A DNA stretch of 64,000 nt, from positions 1 to 64,000 of the forward strand of contig NZ_JAETWB010000019.1 of assembly GCF_016773205.1 (NCBI RefSeq), in the 5' to 3' direction. A model generated the notes under the pieces. That model was not told the DNA's origin. It saw only the letters and a list, made by a program, of their open reading frames with translations, and made no database searches. The stretch is from Belnapia arida (GTDB lineage Bacteria > Pseudomonadota > Alphaproteobacteria > Acetobacterales > Acetobacteraceae). Position 1 is the first letter of the stretch, and every line of letters begins with the position of its first letter. The translations under genes and the position numbers were made by a program. Positions 15,323 to 24,052 of this stretch are shown one piece after another.

Positions 15323-17283
15323 GCCCGCGCCCCGGCCTTCACCGCCTTCGCTGCCGGCGCCGAGACGCGGACGCGCCGGTCGCTCAACGAGATGCCGCCG
15401 CCGAGCGCCATGATCGCGGCGCCGAGCCAGATCCAGGGCGCCAGCGGGTTGTGGTGGATGCGGAGCACCGCGCCACCGTCCCGCTCCTCGCCGAGCACGA
15501 CATAGAGGTCCGAAAGCCAGGTGGTGTGGATCGCCGCCTCCGTCGTCGTCATCCGGGCGACGGGGAAGCTGCGCCGCTCCGGCTCCAACGTGGTGACGAG
15601 GCGCCCGCCGTCGCGTACCTCGACGGTCGCGCGCCGGGCCGAGAAATTGGGCCCCGGCGCATCGGCGACGCCGATCAGCCGGTAGTCGAGCCCGGCCAGC
15701 GCCACGCTCTCCCCGGGCTTCACCAGGCGCAGCGTGTCGGTGGCGAGGCCCATGCCGGCGAGGCCGAGGATCATCACCCCCATCCCCGCATGGGCGATGG
15801 CGCCACCCCAGGCCGCCCGCGGCAGGCCCTTGGCCCGCGCCCAGGCCGCCCGCGGCCGGCTGAAGAGGGCGATGCGGTCGGCGATGTCGGCGACGGCAGC
15901 GAGGATCACCCACACCGCCGCGCCGAAGCCGAGCGCCGGCCCGACGCGATTGTCCTCGATGGCGAAGCAGAGCACCAGCGCCGCCAGCCCGGCCAGCGCC
16001 GCCCACCACAGCCGCTGCAGGGCGGGAAAGAGCCGCGCCCGCTTCCAGGGCATCACCGGGCCGAGCGTCATGGCGCCGATCAGCGGCACCGCCAGCGGGA
16101 AGATCGCCGTGTTGAAGAAGGGGGGACCGACGGAGAATTTCTCGCCGAGCACCAGGTCGGCGAACATCGGGTAGAGCGTGCCGGCCAGCACCACAGCCGC
16201 GATCGAGCAGAGCAGCAGGTTGTTCAGCACCAGCGCCCCCTCGCGCGAGATGGGGGTGAAGACGCCTGTCGGCAGCATCGCCTGCGCCCGCCAGGCAAAC
16301 AGCAGGAAGCCGCCGCCGATATAGATGGCCAGCAGGACGAGGATGACGGTGCCGCGCGCCGGGTCGTTGGCGAAGGCGTGGACGCTGTTCAGCACGCCGG
16401 AGCGGACGAGGAAGGTGCCGAGCAGGCTCATCCCGAAGGCGAGGAGCGCGAGGAAGACCGTCCAGGTCTTCAGCGCCTCGCGCTTCTCGACGACGATGGC
16501 GCTGTGCAGCAGCGCGCAGCCGGCGAGCCAGGGCATCAGCGAGGCATTCTCGACCGGGTCCCAGAACCAGTAGCCGCCCCAGCCCAACTCGTAATAGGCC
16601 CACCAGGAGCCGAGGGCGATGCCGAGCGTCAGGAAGCTCCAGGCCGCCAGCGCCCAGGGCCGCACCCAGCGCCCCCAGGCGGCATCGACCCGCCCCTCGA
16701 TCAGCGCGGCGACGGCGAAGGCATAGGTCACCGCGAAGCCGACATAGCCGAGGTAGAGCAAGGGCGGATGGAAGGCGAGGCCGGGGTCCTGCAGGATCGG
16801 GTTCAGCCCCTGGCCGTCCATCGGCGGCGGCCAGATGCGCTCGAAGGGATTCGAGGTGGCGAGGATGAAGCCGAGGAAGCCGAGCGCCACCAGCGCCAGC
16901 ACGCCGAGCACCCGCGCCTGCAGGGCGGAGGGCAGGTTGCTCCCGAAGGCCGCGACCGCCCCGCCGCAGAGCGCCAGGATCAGCACCCAGAGGAGCATCG
17001 ATCCCTCGTGGTTCCCCCAGGCCCCGCTGATCTTGTAGAGCAGCGGCTTCGCCGAATGGCTGTTCTGCACCACGTTCAGCACCGTGGTGTCGTTGGCGAC
17101 ATAGGCCCAGACGAGGCAGGCGAAGGCGGCGAGGACCGTGACCAGCACGCCGGCGGCGAGCGGCGCCGCAGCGCCCATCAGCCGCGCCTCGGCCCGCTGC
17201 GCGCCGACCAGCCCGACCAAGGCCTGCGCCAGCGACAGGGCCAGCGCGAGGGCGAGGGCGAAATGCCCGATCTCTGGAATCAT
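15319..17283 (-). CDS. ccmF: Haem lyase subunit CcmF
   Basis: This 654-residue polytopic membrane protein carries the WWD domain (WGGYWFWDPVENASLMPW) and flanking conserved parts such as GAWGNHEGSMLLWVLIL, DPGLAFHPPLLYLGYVG and LGTFLVRSGVLNSVHAF. CcmF joins haem to apocytochrome c together with CcmH and CcmI. The ATG at 17283 (MIPEIGHFALAL) overlaps the ccmE stop by ATGA; the frame is open further upstream but that part runs antiparallel to ccmE coding and is rejected. Length is normal for the family. Confidence 0.95.
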   Translation of the reverse strand: MIPEIGHFALALALALSLAQALVGLVGAQRAEARLMGAAAPLAAGVLVTVLAAFACLVWAYVANDTTVLNVVQNSHSAKPLLYKISGAWGNHEGSMLLWVLILALCGGAVAAFGSNLPSALQARVLGVLALVALGFLGFILATSNPFERIWPPPMDGQGLNPILQDPGLAFHPPLLYLGYVGFAVTYAFAVAALIEGRVDAAWGRWVRPWALAAWSFLTLGIALGSWWAYYELGWGGYWFWDPVENASLMPWLAGCALLHSAIVVEKREALKTWTVFLALLAFGMSLLGTFLVRSGVLNSVHAFANDPARGTVILVLLAIYIGGGFLLFAWRAQAMLPTGVFTPISREGALVLNNLLLCSIAAVVLAGTLYPMFADLVLGEKFSVGPPFFNTAIFPLAVPLIGAMTLGPVMPWKRARLFPALQRLWWAALAGLAALVLCFAIEDNRVGPALGFGAAVWVILAAVADIADRIALFSRPRAAWARAKGLPRAAWGGAIAHAGMGVMILGLAGMGLATDTLRLVKPGESVALAGLDYRLIGVADAPGPNFSARRATVEVRDGGRLVTTLEPERRSFPVARMTTTEAAIHTTWLSDLYVVLGEERDGGAVLRIHHNPLAPWIWLGAAIMALGGGISLSDRRVRVSAPAAKAVKAGARA

Positions 17284-17798
17284 GAGCCGCGCCTCGGCTG
17301 CGCCTGCGCCGGCTCCAGCGTGTTCCAGGTGGCGGCCGGCGGCGGGGCGCCCTGGTTCGGGTTCCAGTGACCGCTCTTCTTCAGGGCATCGGCCACTTCG
17401 GGCGGCATGTAGCTCTCGTCGTGCCGCGCCAGCACCTCGCTCGCGCGGAAGGTGCCGTCCGGCCCTAGCCTGCCGAGCGTCACCACCCCCTGCCCCTCGC
17501 GGAACAGGTCCGGCAGCACGCCGGCATAGGTGACGGCCACCCCATGCGCGCCATCGGTGACGCGGAAGCGCGCCTCCGGCTTGCCGTCCGCCGCCGTCTC
17601 CCGCACCACGCTGCCGGTCTCGACCAACCCGCCAAGGCGGAAGGCGCGCTCCGGCGTCGGCGCCTCGCGGGCGATGTCGCTCGGCGAGCGGAAGAAGACG
17701 AGATTGTCTTGGAAGGCGGAGAGGGTCAGGGCCGTGGCGCTGCCGAGCCCGAGGGCACAGAGCAGCAGCAGCCAGAGCCGGCGGGACTTGCGGGTCAT
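17280..17798 (-). CDS. ccmE: Haem chaperone CcmE
   Basis: The 172-residue protein has one N-terminal anchor (MTRKSRRLWLLLLCALGLG), an OB-fold part (FRLGGLVETGSV, VTYAGVLPDLFREGQGVV) and the haem-binding motif LARHDESYMPPEV. In this motif His126 should form the covalent haem bond, with Tyr130 as axial ligand. It carries haem from CcmC to CcmF. It overlaps ccmD and ccmF by ATGA at both ends. Confidence 0.95.
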   Translation of the reverse strand: MTRKSRRLWLLLLCALGLGSATALTLSAFQDNLVFFRSPSDIAREAPTPERAFRLGGLVETGSVVRETAADGKPEARFRVTDGAHGVAVTYAGVLPDLFREGQGVVTLGRLGPDGTFRASEVLARHDESYMPPEVADALKKSGHWNPNQGAPPPAATWNTLEPAQAQPRRGS

Positions 17799-17953
17799 GC
17801 GGTATCCTGTGCGCGCCTTGCAGCGCGCGGGTCGAGCTGGGCCAGCCGGCGCTTCGCCGCGGCATGACGGAAGATGGTGGCGAGGCCGAGGATCAGGAAG
17901 CCACCCAGCACCAGCCCATAGCTGGCCGTCACATGCATCCAGTGCAGGCTCAT
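17795..17953 (-). CDS. ccmD: Small membrane protein CcmD
   Basis: A 52-residue peptide, MSLHWMHVTASYGLVLGGFL, with one membrane helix and a basic cytoplasmic tail (RHAAAKRRLAQLDPR). CcmD is needed to release haem-loaded CcmE from the ABC part. ATG at 17953 overlaps the ccmC stop, and its own stop overlaps ccmE. Confidence 0.88.
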   Translation of the reverse strand: MSLHWMHVTASYGLVLGGFLILGLATIFRHAAAKRRLAQLDPRAARRAQDTA

Positions 17954-18741
17954 GCGGCCTCCGCGCGGCGAGCGGCCGCGAGTTCCAGAGCGCGGATGCG
18001 CCGCTCCATCACCGCCGCCCGCGTCCGCGCCAGCACCAGCGCGGCGAAGGCGAGGGTGAAGCCCAGCGCGCAGACCAGCAGCGGATAGAGGATGTCGACA
18101 TGCAGCCCCGGCGCGCCGAGCCGCGTCACGCTGGCCGGCTGGTGCAGCGTGTTCCACCAATCGACCGAGAATTTCACGATGGGCACGTTGACCGCCCCAA
18201 TCAGCGCCAGGATCGCGCCCATCCGCGCGCCGCGCTCCGTATCGTCGAAGGCGCGGACGAGGGCGGCATGGCCAAGCCAAAGAAAGAACAGCACCAGCAC
18301 CGAGGTGAGCCGCGCATCCCAGACCCACCAGGTCCCCCACATCGGCTTGCCCCAGAGGCTGCCGGTGGCAAGGCACAGCGCCGTCGCCATCGCCCCCACT
18401 GGAGAAAGCTCCCGGCAGGCGAGGTCGGCCAGCGGGTGCCGCCAGATCAGCGACAGGATCGAGCCGATGGCGAGCCCGGCATATCCGCCCATCGCCAGCC
18501 AGGCCATCGGCACATGGATGTAGAGGATGCGGACCGTCTCGCCCTGCTGCCAGTCGGGCGGCGAGAAGAGGAGGCCCCAGGGCAGGCCGATGCCGAGCGC
18601 CAGCACCGCCGCCGCCGTCAGCCAGGGCAGCACCCGCCCGGACAGCCGCAGGAAGCGGCCCGGATTGGCGAATCGGTGCAGCCCACCCCGCGGGGCGGGA
18701 GAGAGGGGCCTGGCGCCCAGGCTCGTGTCGGCGGTTTCCAC
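17950..18741 (-). CDS. ccmC: Haem exporter subunit CcmC
   Basis: This 263-residue protein has six likely membrane helices and the tryptophan-rich motif WGKPMWGTWWVWDARLTS, with flanking His residues typical of CcmC. It presents haem to CcmE. It is the first gene of a compact operon C-D-E-F-G-H-I. The ATP-binding and permease genes ccmA and ccmB are not in this window. The N-terminus carries a cytoplasmic extension of about 30 residues before the first helix. Confidence 0.93.
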   Translation of the reverse strand: METADTSLGARPLSPAPRGGLHRFANPGRFLRLSGRVLPWLTAAAVLALGIGLPWGLLFSPPDWQQGETVRILYIHVPMAWLAMGGYAGLAIGSILSLIWRHPLADLACRELSPVGAMATALCLATGSLWGKPMWGTWWVWDARLTSVLVLFFLWLGHAALVRAFDDTERGARMGAILALIGAVNVPIVKFSVDWWNTLHQPASVTRLGAPGLHVDILYPLLVCALGFTLAFAALVLARTRAAVMERRIRALELAAARRAEAA

Positions 18742-18828
18742 GGGTCTAACCTAAGCCCTGCGCGCGGCGGATTGAAGCTTTCGCGCAGCGAGGTAACGTG
18801 CGGTCATCGATAACCGGAAGGAACGACC

Positions 18829-19314
18829 ATGCGGCACGGCCCGGCCAGGACGGCCGCCCTCGCCCTTGCGGCCCTGGCCCTTGCCTGGCCGGCTGCGTCG
18901 GAGACCTTCCTCGTCTGCCGCTTCCCCAATGGCGGCCAGCTCCGGGTGCTGGTGGAGGAACGTGGCTTCGCCATCGAACTGCCCGGCCAGACCGCCTGGA
19001 TGGAGTCGCAGGAGATGGGCGCGCGGCGCGACCCGCTGGTCGCCGGCTTCGGCTCACCCTTGCCGGGCGAGGGTTGGCGCGGCGTCCCGGCGCATGACCG
19101 CTTCGCCCTCAGCCTCTCGCGCGTCACCGGCGAAGCCCGGCTGCTCTTCTCCCGCCGCCCCGATGCGGCGCGGGTGGAGGCCTGCCGTGCCGCCGCAGTG
19201 CCGCCCCTGGCCGGGCCGGGCGACCAGCCGCCGACGCCGCCCGCGCCCTGCGACCTGCCCGTCGCCGCCGGTACCCTGGCCGGCACCTGCGAGGTCCAGC
19301 GCCTGAAATTCTGA
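18829..19314 (+). CDS. Exported hypothetical protein
   Basis: The 161-residue product has a signal peptide (MRHGPARTAALALAALALAWPAAS) and four later cysteines (FLVCRFPNG, EACRAAA, PAPCDLPV, GTCEVQ), possibly two disulfides. It is divergent from ccmC across 87 bases. GGAAGGAAC lies ahead of the ATG. No family is recognised. The periplasmic location and the neighbourhood could point to envelope or redox work, but this is only context. Confidence 0.7.
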   Translation: MRHGPARTAALALAALALAWPAASETFLVCRFPNGGQLRVLVEERGFAIELPGQTAWMESQEMGARRDPLVAGFGSPLPGEGWRGVPAHDRFALSLSRVTGEARLLFSRRPDAARVEACRAAAVPPLAGPGDQPPTPPAPCDLPVAAGTLAGTCEVQRLKF

Positions 19315-19318
19315 CGCC

Positions 19319-20614
19319 TCAGATCATCCAAGCCGACCCGGCCGGGTAGCTCGCCGGCGGCAGCATCCCGCTGCCGAGCCCGCCCGTATCCATGTGCCAG
19401 GCCGCGCTGCCGCCCAGCGCCTGCCCGACCCAGACCCCATCAAAGTCGGCCACCGCCGCCAGCGCCGCGTCGGAGCCTGCCAGGTCGGCGACGAGCTGCG
19501 CCCGGCTCACCCCGGAGGCCAGCCGCCCAAGCTGCAAGGCCAGCTCCGCCGCATCCGGGTCGCGATGCAGGGCCGTGTGGTGGAGCGTCGTCACCAGCGC
19601 CGCATCGCCGAGCCCCGCCAACGTCCCCGGCAGCAACCCCGCCGCCAGGTCGACCCAGCCCCGGCCCGCCGAGCTCTGCTCCACCAGGGTCGCCAGCGCC
19701 GTCCCGTCCGCCGCCTGCCCGGTCGCCGTGCCGTGCAGGGCCGCGGCCCGCACCGCCTGCCCCGCCGGATCGAAATCGAGGAAGCCGTCGGCGAGGCGGA
19801 GGGTCTGCACCGCCGGCATCCACACCTCCCTGCCCTCAGCGAGGAGCACCTGGCGCAGATCCTCGCCATGGCTGTTGGCCGCCGTCACCGCGCGCGCCTC
19901 ATGCAGCGCCACCACCTGGCCCGGCGCATGGAGGACGAAGCCGGATTGCGGCGCCGCCGGCGTCAGCACATCCACCTGGCTCTGCTGCGTCCCCGGATCC
20001 GTCACGGTGAGGTTGAGGGTGAATCCCGCGCTCTGCCGCCCGTCCGAGACCTGTACGAAGAGCGGATGGGTCGGCATCTCGTCGAGGCCGAGGCTGATGC
20101 CCTCCTTCAGCTTCAGCACATTGCCCACCACCTCGAAGCGCCAGGCATCCTCCTCGGCGAAGCTGAAGGCGAAGGGCCCGGCCGAATCCGGGTCGGTGAC
20201 GGAGAGCGTGCCGATCGCGTTGCCGATCGCACCCGCCGCGACGCTGCCGCCGGTGACGAAGCGCAGGCCGCTCGGTGGCGCGTCGTCCTCGTCGAGGACG
20301 GCGACGCGATAGACCGTGCTCGGGCTCTGCCGGCTGCCATCGGTGAAGACGAAGCGCAGCGAGAAGGACAGCTGCGTCGGCAGGTGCGCCGCGGCGAAAT
20401 ACTCGTAATCGACCGGGGCAGCGAGGCCAAGCGTGGCGAGCCCGAGCGAGGGGTTCCAGACCGCCGAGAAGTTCAGCGCATTCGCCCCGGTGAGCTCGAT
20501 CCCGGCCAGGCTGCCCGTATCGCCGGTCAGCGTCAGGCCCGCGACCCATTCCCCTCGTTTCGTGTTCTCCCGCAACGTGCTGGGAATGGTCCCGGAAACC
20601 TGGATGCTCGGCAT
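19319..20614 (-). CDS. Cadherin-like surface protein with DUF4214-type C-terminus
   Basis: The 431-residue protein has beta-rich repeats of cadherin/Ca-dependent type: one near 1-110, and one near 115-205 with VTDPDSAGPF and VQVSDGRQSAGFTLNLTV. The C-terminal segment HHTALHRDPDAAELALQLGRLASGVSRAQ matches the DUF4214 pattern; it runs to more than 20 residues, about 340-370. No classical signal peptide is present, which fits type I secretion of such adhesin-like proteins. It ends four bases from the convergent exported protein. Role in adhesion or matrix is inferred. Confidence 0.65.
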   Translation of the reverse strand: MPSIQVSGTIPSTLRENTKRGEWVAGLTLTGDTGSLAGIELTGANALNFSAVWNPSLGLATLGLAAPVDYEYFAAAHLPTQLSFSLRFVFTDGSRQSPSTVYRVAVLDEDDAPPSGLRFVTGGSVAAGAIGNAIGTLSVTDPDSAGPFAFSFAEEDAWRFEVVGNVLKLKEGISLGLDEMPTHPLFVQVSDGRQSAGFTLNLTVTDPGTQQSQVDVLTPAAPQSGFVLHAPGQVVALHEARAVTAANSHGEDLRQVLLAEGREVWMPAVQTLRLADGFLDFDPAGQAVRAAALHGTATGQAADGTALATLVEQSSAGRGWVDLAAGLLPGTLAGLGDAALVTTLHHTALHRDPDAAELALQLGRLASGVSRAQLVADLAGSDAALAAVADFDGVWVGQALGGSAAWHMDTGGLGSGMLPPASYPAGSAWMI

Positions 20615-20686
20615 GGTTTCGCGCCCCGTCTCGACTGACGGGACGAACCATCCGGCGTGCGGCTTACGGAACCATAAGTGAGACGA

Positions 20687-21523
20687 TCATTCCGCGTGCG
20701 GGATAGGCCTCAGCTGCGTCCGCACCGTCCAGAGTTCCGGGAAGAATCCCCGTTCGAGCACGCCCTTGAGATAGGCGACGCCGGCCGAGCCGCCCGTGCC
20801 CATCCGGTGGCCGATGATCCGCTCCACCGTCCGCATGTGCCGGAAGCGCCAGGTCTGGACGGCATCCTCCAAATCGACCAGCTCCTCGGCCAACTCGTAG
20901 AGGTCGAAATGCGCCTCCACCTGCTCGTAGACGATGGCCCAGGCCGCGGTGACGCCTTCATCGGCCTGGTGCGGCTGGCTGAGGTCGCGCCCGAGCACCG
21001 CCTCCGGCACCGGCAGGCCGCGGCGCCCGAGCAGCCGCAGCGCCTCGTCATAGAGCGAGGGCCCGTGGAAGGCCGCCTCCAGCACCGCCAGGATGTCCGG
21101 CCGGTGGGCATGCGGCTTCAGCATGAAGCCGTCCCGCGCGCCGAGCTTGAACTCGATCAGCCGGTACTGCCAGGACTGGAAGCCGGAGGAGCTGCCGAGG
21201 CTGTCGCGGAAGGCCAGGTAGTCGTGCGGCGTCATGGTCGCGAGCACGTCCCAGGCCTCGACCAGCTGCTTCTGGATGCGCGAGACCCGCGCCAGCGCCT
21301 TGAAGGCCGGCCGCAGCGCATCGGCGCGGATATTCGCCATCGCCAGGTCCAGCTCATGGTTCAGCAGCTTCATCCAAAGCTCCTGCACCTGGTGGATGGT
21401 GATGAAGAGCAGCTCGTCATGCTGGCCGGAGAGCGGCTGCTGCGCCGAGAGGATCTGGTCGAGGTGAAGGTAGTCGCCATAGCTCATGCGCCTGGCGAAA
21501 TCGGTCTCGACGCCCTCGACCAT
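20687..21523 (-). CDS. kynA: Tryptophan 2,3-dioxygenase
   Basis: This 278-residue haem dioxygenase shows the family motifs YGDYLHLDQILSAQQPLSG, HDELLFITIHQVQELWMKLL (proximal substrate and haem region) and RTVERIIGHRMGTGGSAG with the haem-ligand histidine. It opens the indole ring of L-tryptophan to N-formylkynurenine, the first step of the kynurenine pathway. It is divergent from a kynureninase-like gene across 59 bases containing a perfect palindrome, so the two are probably co-regulated. Length is normal. Confidence 0.95.
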   Translation of the reverse strand: MVEGVETDFARRMSYGDYLHLDQILSAQQPLSGQHDELLFITIHQVQELWMKLLNHELDLAMANIRADALRPAFKALARVSRIQKQLVEAWDVLATMTPHDYLAFRDSLGSSSGFQSWQYRLIEFKLGARDGFMLKPHAHRPDILAVLEAAFHGPSLYDEALRLLGRRGLPVPEAVLGRDLSQPHQADEGVTAAWAIVYEQVEAHFDLYELAEELVDLEDAVQTWRFRHMRTVERIIGHRMGTGGSAGVAYLKGVLERGFFPELWTVRTQLRPIPHAE

Positions 21524-21548
21524 GGTGGTGGCCTCCCCGGAAGAGTTA

Positions 21549-21562
21549 CTTTAAGCTTAAAG
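21549..21562. promoter_or_regulatory. Palindromic operator between kynA and the kynureninase-like gene
   Basis: CTTTAAGCTTAAAG is a perfect 14-bp palindrome, strikingly A+T-rich for this genome, located 26 bases from the kynA start and 21 bases before the divergent start. Its symmetry and place fit a dimeric regulator (MarR-type sites often look like this). The regulator gene is not adjacent. Confidence 0.6.
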
Positions 21563-21582
21563 CAATCAGCCGGAGCAAGACC

Positions 21583-22731
21583 ATGCTGGACCTCCGCCCG
21601 CATTTCTCCCTGAGCCTCGGCGCCGCACCGGAGCGGCTGCATTTCGCGGCCCATAGTCACCACCCGCGGCCCGACGTCACCCGCGCGGCGCATCTCGCCG
21701 CCTGGGAGGATGCAGCCCGGCTGCTCGATGCCAAATGGGGGCATGTGCTGGGCCCGGTCTGGCAGGCGGCGCAGGGCCATGTCGCCCGGCACTGCCGCTT
21801 GCCGGACCCGGCGACGATTGTCTTCGCGCCGAACACGCAGGAATTCGTCGTCCGCATCCTCTCGGCGCTGCCGGCCCACCGGTCGCCCCGCATCCTGACG
21901 ACGGATGGCGAATTCCACAGCTTCGCCCGGCAGGTCGCGCGGCTGGAGGAGGATGGGCTGGCCGCCGTCACCCGCATCCCGAGCGAGCCGGCCCGCGATT
22001 GCATCCCGCGCCTCGCCGAGGCTGCCCGGCAAGGCTTCGACCTGATCTGGGCAAGCGAGGTGTTCTTCACCTCCGGTGCCGCGCTGACGGACCTGCCGGC
22101 CCTGGCCGAGGCGGCGGGCGAGGCGGCCCTCGTCATCGACGGCTACCACGCCTTCCTGGCCCGGCCGGTCGATCTTGCCGGCATCGCCGACCGCGCCTTC
22201 TACCTGGCCGGCGGCTACAAATACGCCATGGCGGGAGAGGGGGCCTGCTTCCTGCACTGCCCCCCGGGCTGGCTGCCGCGCCCCCGCTCGACCGGCTGGT
22301 ATGCCGGCTTCGGCGCGCTGGCGGAAGGCGATGCGGGCATCCCCTACGCCACGGATGGCTGGCGCTTCATGGGATCCACCTTCGACGCCAGCGGCCTTTA
22401 CCGCCTGAATGCGGTAATGGATTGGTTGGGCGGACTCGGGATTGATGCTGCTGCCATCCACGCCCATGCCCACGCGCTGCAATCCCGCTTTCTCGCCGGC
22501 CTGCCGCGGGCCGGGCTCGACCCCACCCAGCTGGTGGTATCGCCGGACGACCCGGCGCGGGGCAACTTCCTCGCCTTCGACCTAGAGGATGCCGAAGCCT
22601 GGCAGGCCCGCCTCGCCGCCGCCGGCATCGTCACCGACCGCCGAGGCCGGCGGCTGCGCTTCGGCTTCGGCCTCTACCAGACCGGGGGGGAGGTGGACCG
22701 GCTGCTCGATCGGCTCCAGACTCTGCCCTGA
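21583..22731 (+). CDS. Kynureninase-like class V aminotransferase-fold enzyme
   Basis: This 382-residue fold-type I PLP enzyme has ALVIDGYHAF (Asp186) and the Schiff-base lysine in LAGGYKYAMAGEG (Lys213), with SVLF-like N-terminal FAAHSHHPRPD. The place next to tryptophan dioxygenase strongly suggests it cleaves kynurenine or a related metabolite to anthranilate and alanine. The sequence differs from canonical KynU, so the exact reaction is inferred. It overlaps the DUF952 gene by one base (TGATG). Confidence 0.75.
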   Translation: MLDLRPHFSLSLGAAPERLHFAAHSHHPRPDVTRAAHLAAWEDAARLLDAKWGHVLGPVWQAAQGHVARHCRLPDPATIVFAPNTQEFVVRILSALPAHRSPRILTTDGEFHSFARQVARLEEDGLAAVTRIPSEPARDCIPRLAEAARQGFDLIWASEVFFTSGAALTDLPALAEAAGEAALVIDGYHAFLARPVDLAGIADRAFYLAGGYKYAMAGEGACFLHCPPGWLPRPRSTGWYAGFGALAEGDAGIPYATDGWRFMGSTFDASGLYRLNAVMDWLGGLGIDAAAIHAHAHALQSRFLAGLPRAGLDPTQLVVSPDDPARGNFLAFDLEDAEAWQARLAAAGIVTDRRGRRLRFGFGLYQTGGEVDRLLDRLQTLP

Positions 22732-23081
22732 TGACCCAGCCCATCTACACCATGGTCCGCGTCGCCGACTGGCGCCTGGCCGAAGCGGCCGGCGCCTACC
22801 ATGGCAGCGCGGACGACCGGCGCGACGGCTTCCTGCATTTCTCCAGCGCCGCGCAGCTCCGCGCCAGTGCGGCCAAGCATCGCGCCAGCGAGCGGGACCT
22901 GCTGCTGGTCGAGGCCGATCCCGCGGCGCTGGGCGAGGCGCTCCGCTGGGAGCCGGCCGGCAGCCGCCCCGGCCTCTTCCCGCATCTCTACGGCGCCTTG
23001 CCGCTCTCAGCCGTGCGGACGGTGACGCCGCTGCCGCTCGGCGCGGACGGCACCCATGTCTTCCCCGCCGGGATTGACTGA
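22731..23081 (+). CDS. DUF952 family protein
   Basis: The 116-residue protein matches the DUF952 pattern: IYTMVRVADW, GAYHGSADDRRDGFLHFSSA, DLLLVEAD and GLFPHLYGALPLSAV. Some family members are thought to be ADP-ribose- or glutathione-related enzymes, but the function is not established. It is coupled by TGATG to the kynureninase-like gene. Its last 94 bases are antisense to the end of the EamA gene. Confidence 0.88.
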   Translation: MTQPIYTMVRVADWRLAEAAGAYHGSADDRRDGFLHFSSAAQLRASAAKHRASERDLLLVEADPAALGEALRWEPAGSRPGLFPHLYGALPLSAVRTVTPLPLGADGTHVFPAGID

Positions 23082-23935
23082 ACCAGCCCGCGCCGCCGCG
23101 CCCGCTCGCTCATCAGGCAGGCGAAGACGACGACCGCGCCGCCCGCCAGCATCGCCGCATCCGGCCAATGCCCCCAGATGGCGAGGTCGAGCCCGACCGA
23201 GACCGGCAGCGCCGCGAAGCCCCAGGGCGCCAACCGCGAGGCGTCCGAATGCTGGAAGGCGGCCGCGGTGCAGACCACCGCCCCGCCCGCCAGCAACCCG
23301 TTCCCTAGCATCCGCGCCAGTTCCATCGGCGGCGGCGAGGACCAATCCAGCGCCGCCAGCGGCCCGAACAGCGCGAGCCCCAGCAGGCTCGGCCAGAGGA
23401 TGACGCCGACCAGCCCGGGCTCCGTCCGCAGCTTGCGGTTCAGCGTCTGGTTCATGGCGAAGGCGAAGGTCGCGGCCAGCAGCGCCAGGTAGCCGCCGAG
23501 CGGCGCATCGAGCCCGCCGAGCTTCGGCGCCACCGCCAGCAGCACGCCGGCGAAGCCGAGCAGGCACCAGGCCCAGGCCGCGCGCGCCACCACCTCGCCC
23601 AGGATCAGCACCGACAGGCCGAGGGTCAGCAGCGGCGCGGTGAAGAAGAACAGGTAGCCCTCCGCCAGCGGCACATGCCGAAAGCCGAGGAAGAAGCCGC
23701 CCGCCGAAACCATCATCGAGCAGGCCCGGAGTGCCTGCAGCCCGGGATGCCGCGTCGAGAGGGGTCCGCCGAAGCCCGGCCGGACCGTCCGCGCCAGCAG
23801 GAAGGCCGGCAGCAGCATGGCGTAGCGGAGGAAGAGCACCTCGCCGAGCCCGTAATGGCCGGAAAGCAGCTTGCTGTTCGCATCGTTGATGCTGAACAAC
23901 ACGACGCCGGCCAGCAGCAGCGCTGGTCCCTTCAC
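22988..23935 (-). CDS. EamA/DMT-family transporter
   Basis: The 315-residue protein has about ten hydrophobic segments and two EamA repeats, for example VVLFSINDANSKLLSGHYG at the start and LAEGYLFFFTAPLLT midway. It belongs to the drug/metabolite transporter superfamily; the substrate is unknown. GTG at 23935 is preferred, with GGGAGGAA seven bases ahead on the minus strand. The longer frame up to 24118 would run into pyrD. Its 3' end overlaps the convergent DUF952 gene by 94 bases, and no earlier stop exists. Confidence 0.85.
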   Translation of the reverse strand: MKGPALLLAGVVLFSINDANSKLLSGHYGLGEVLFLRYAMLLPAFLLARTVRPGFGGPLSTRHPGLQALRACSMMVSAGGFFLGFRHVPLAEGYLFFFTAPLLTLGLSVLILGEVVARAAWAWCLLGFAGVLLAVAPKLGGLDAPLGGYLALLAATFAFAMNQTLNRKLRTEPGLVGVILWPSLLGLALFGPLAALDWSSPPPMELARMLGNGLLAGGAVVCTAAAFQHSDASRLAPWGFAALPVSVGLDLAIWGHWPDAAMLAGGAVVVFACLMSERARRRGLVQSIPAGKTWVPSAPSGSGVTVRTAESGKAP

Positions 23936-24052
23936 TCGGCATTCCTCCCGGGCTTTCCCCGCAGAGGTTGTCGCGGGCGGCGCCCAGGGCGTCAACATCA
24001 GGGCGTCAACCGCGCTTCCCAACCTGCGCCGGGTCGGGCACACAGCGGCGCC

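Noticed and set aside
15145-17370. 741-codon plus-strand frame
   Set aside because: Antisense to ccmF and ccmE, composition dominated by Arg, Gln, His and Pro; the minus-strand genes have clear motifs.
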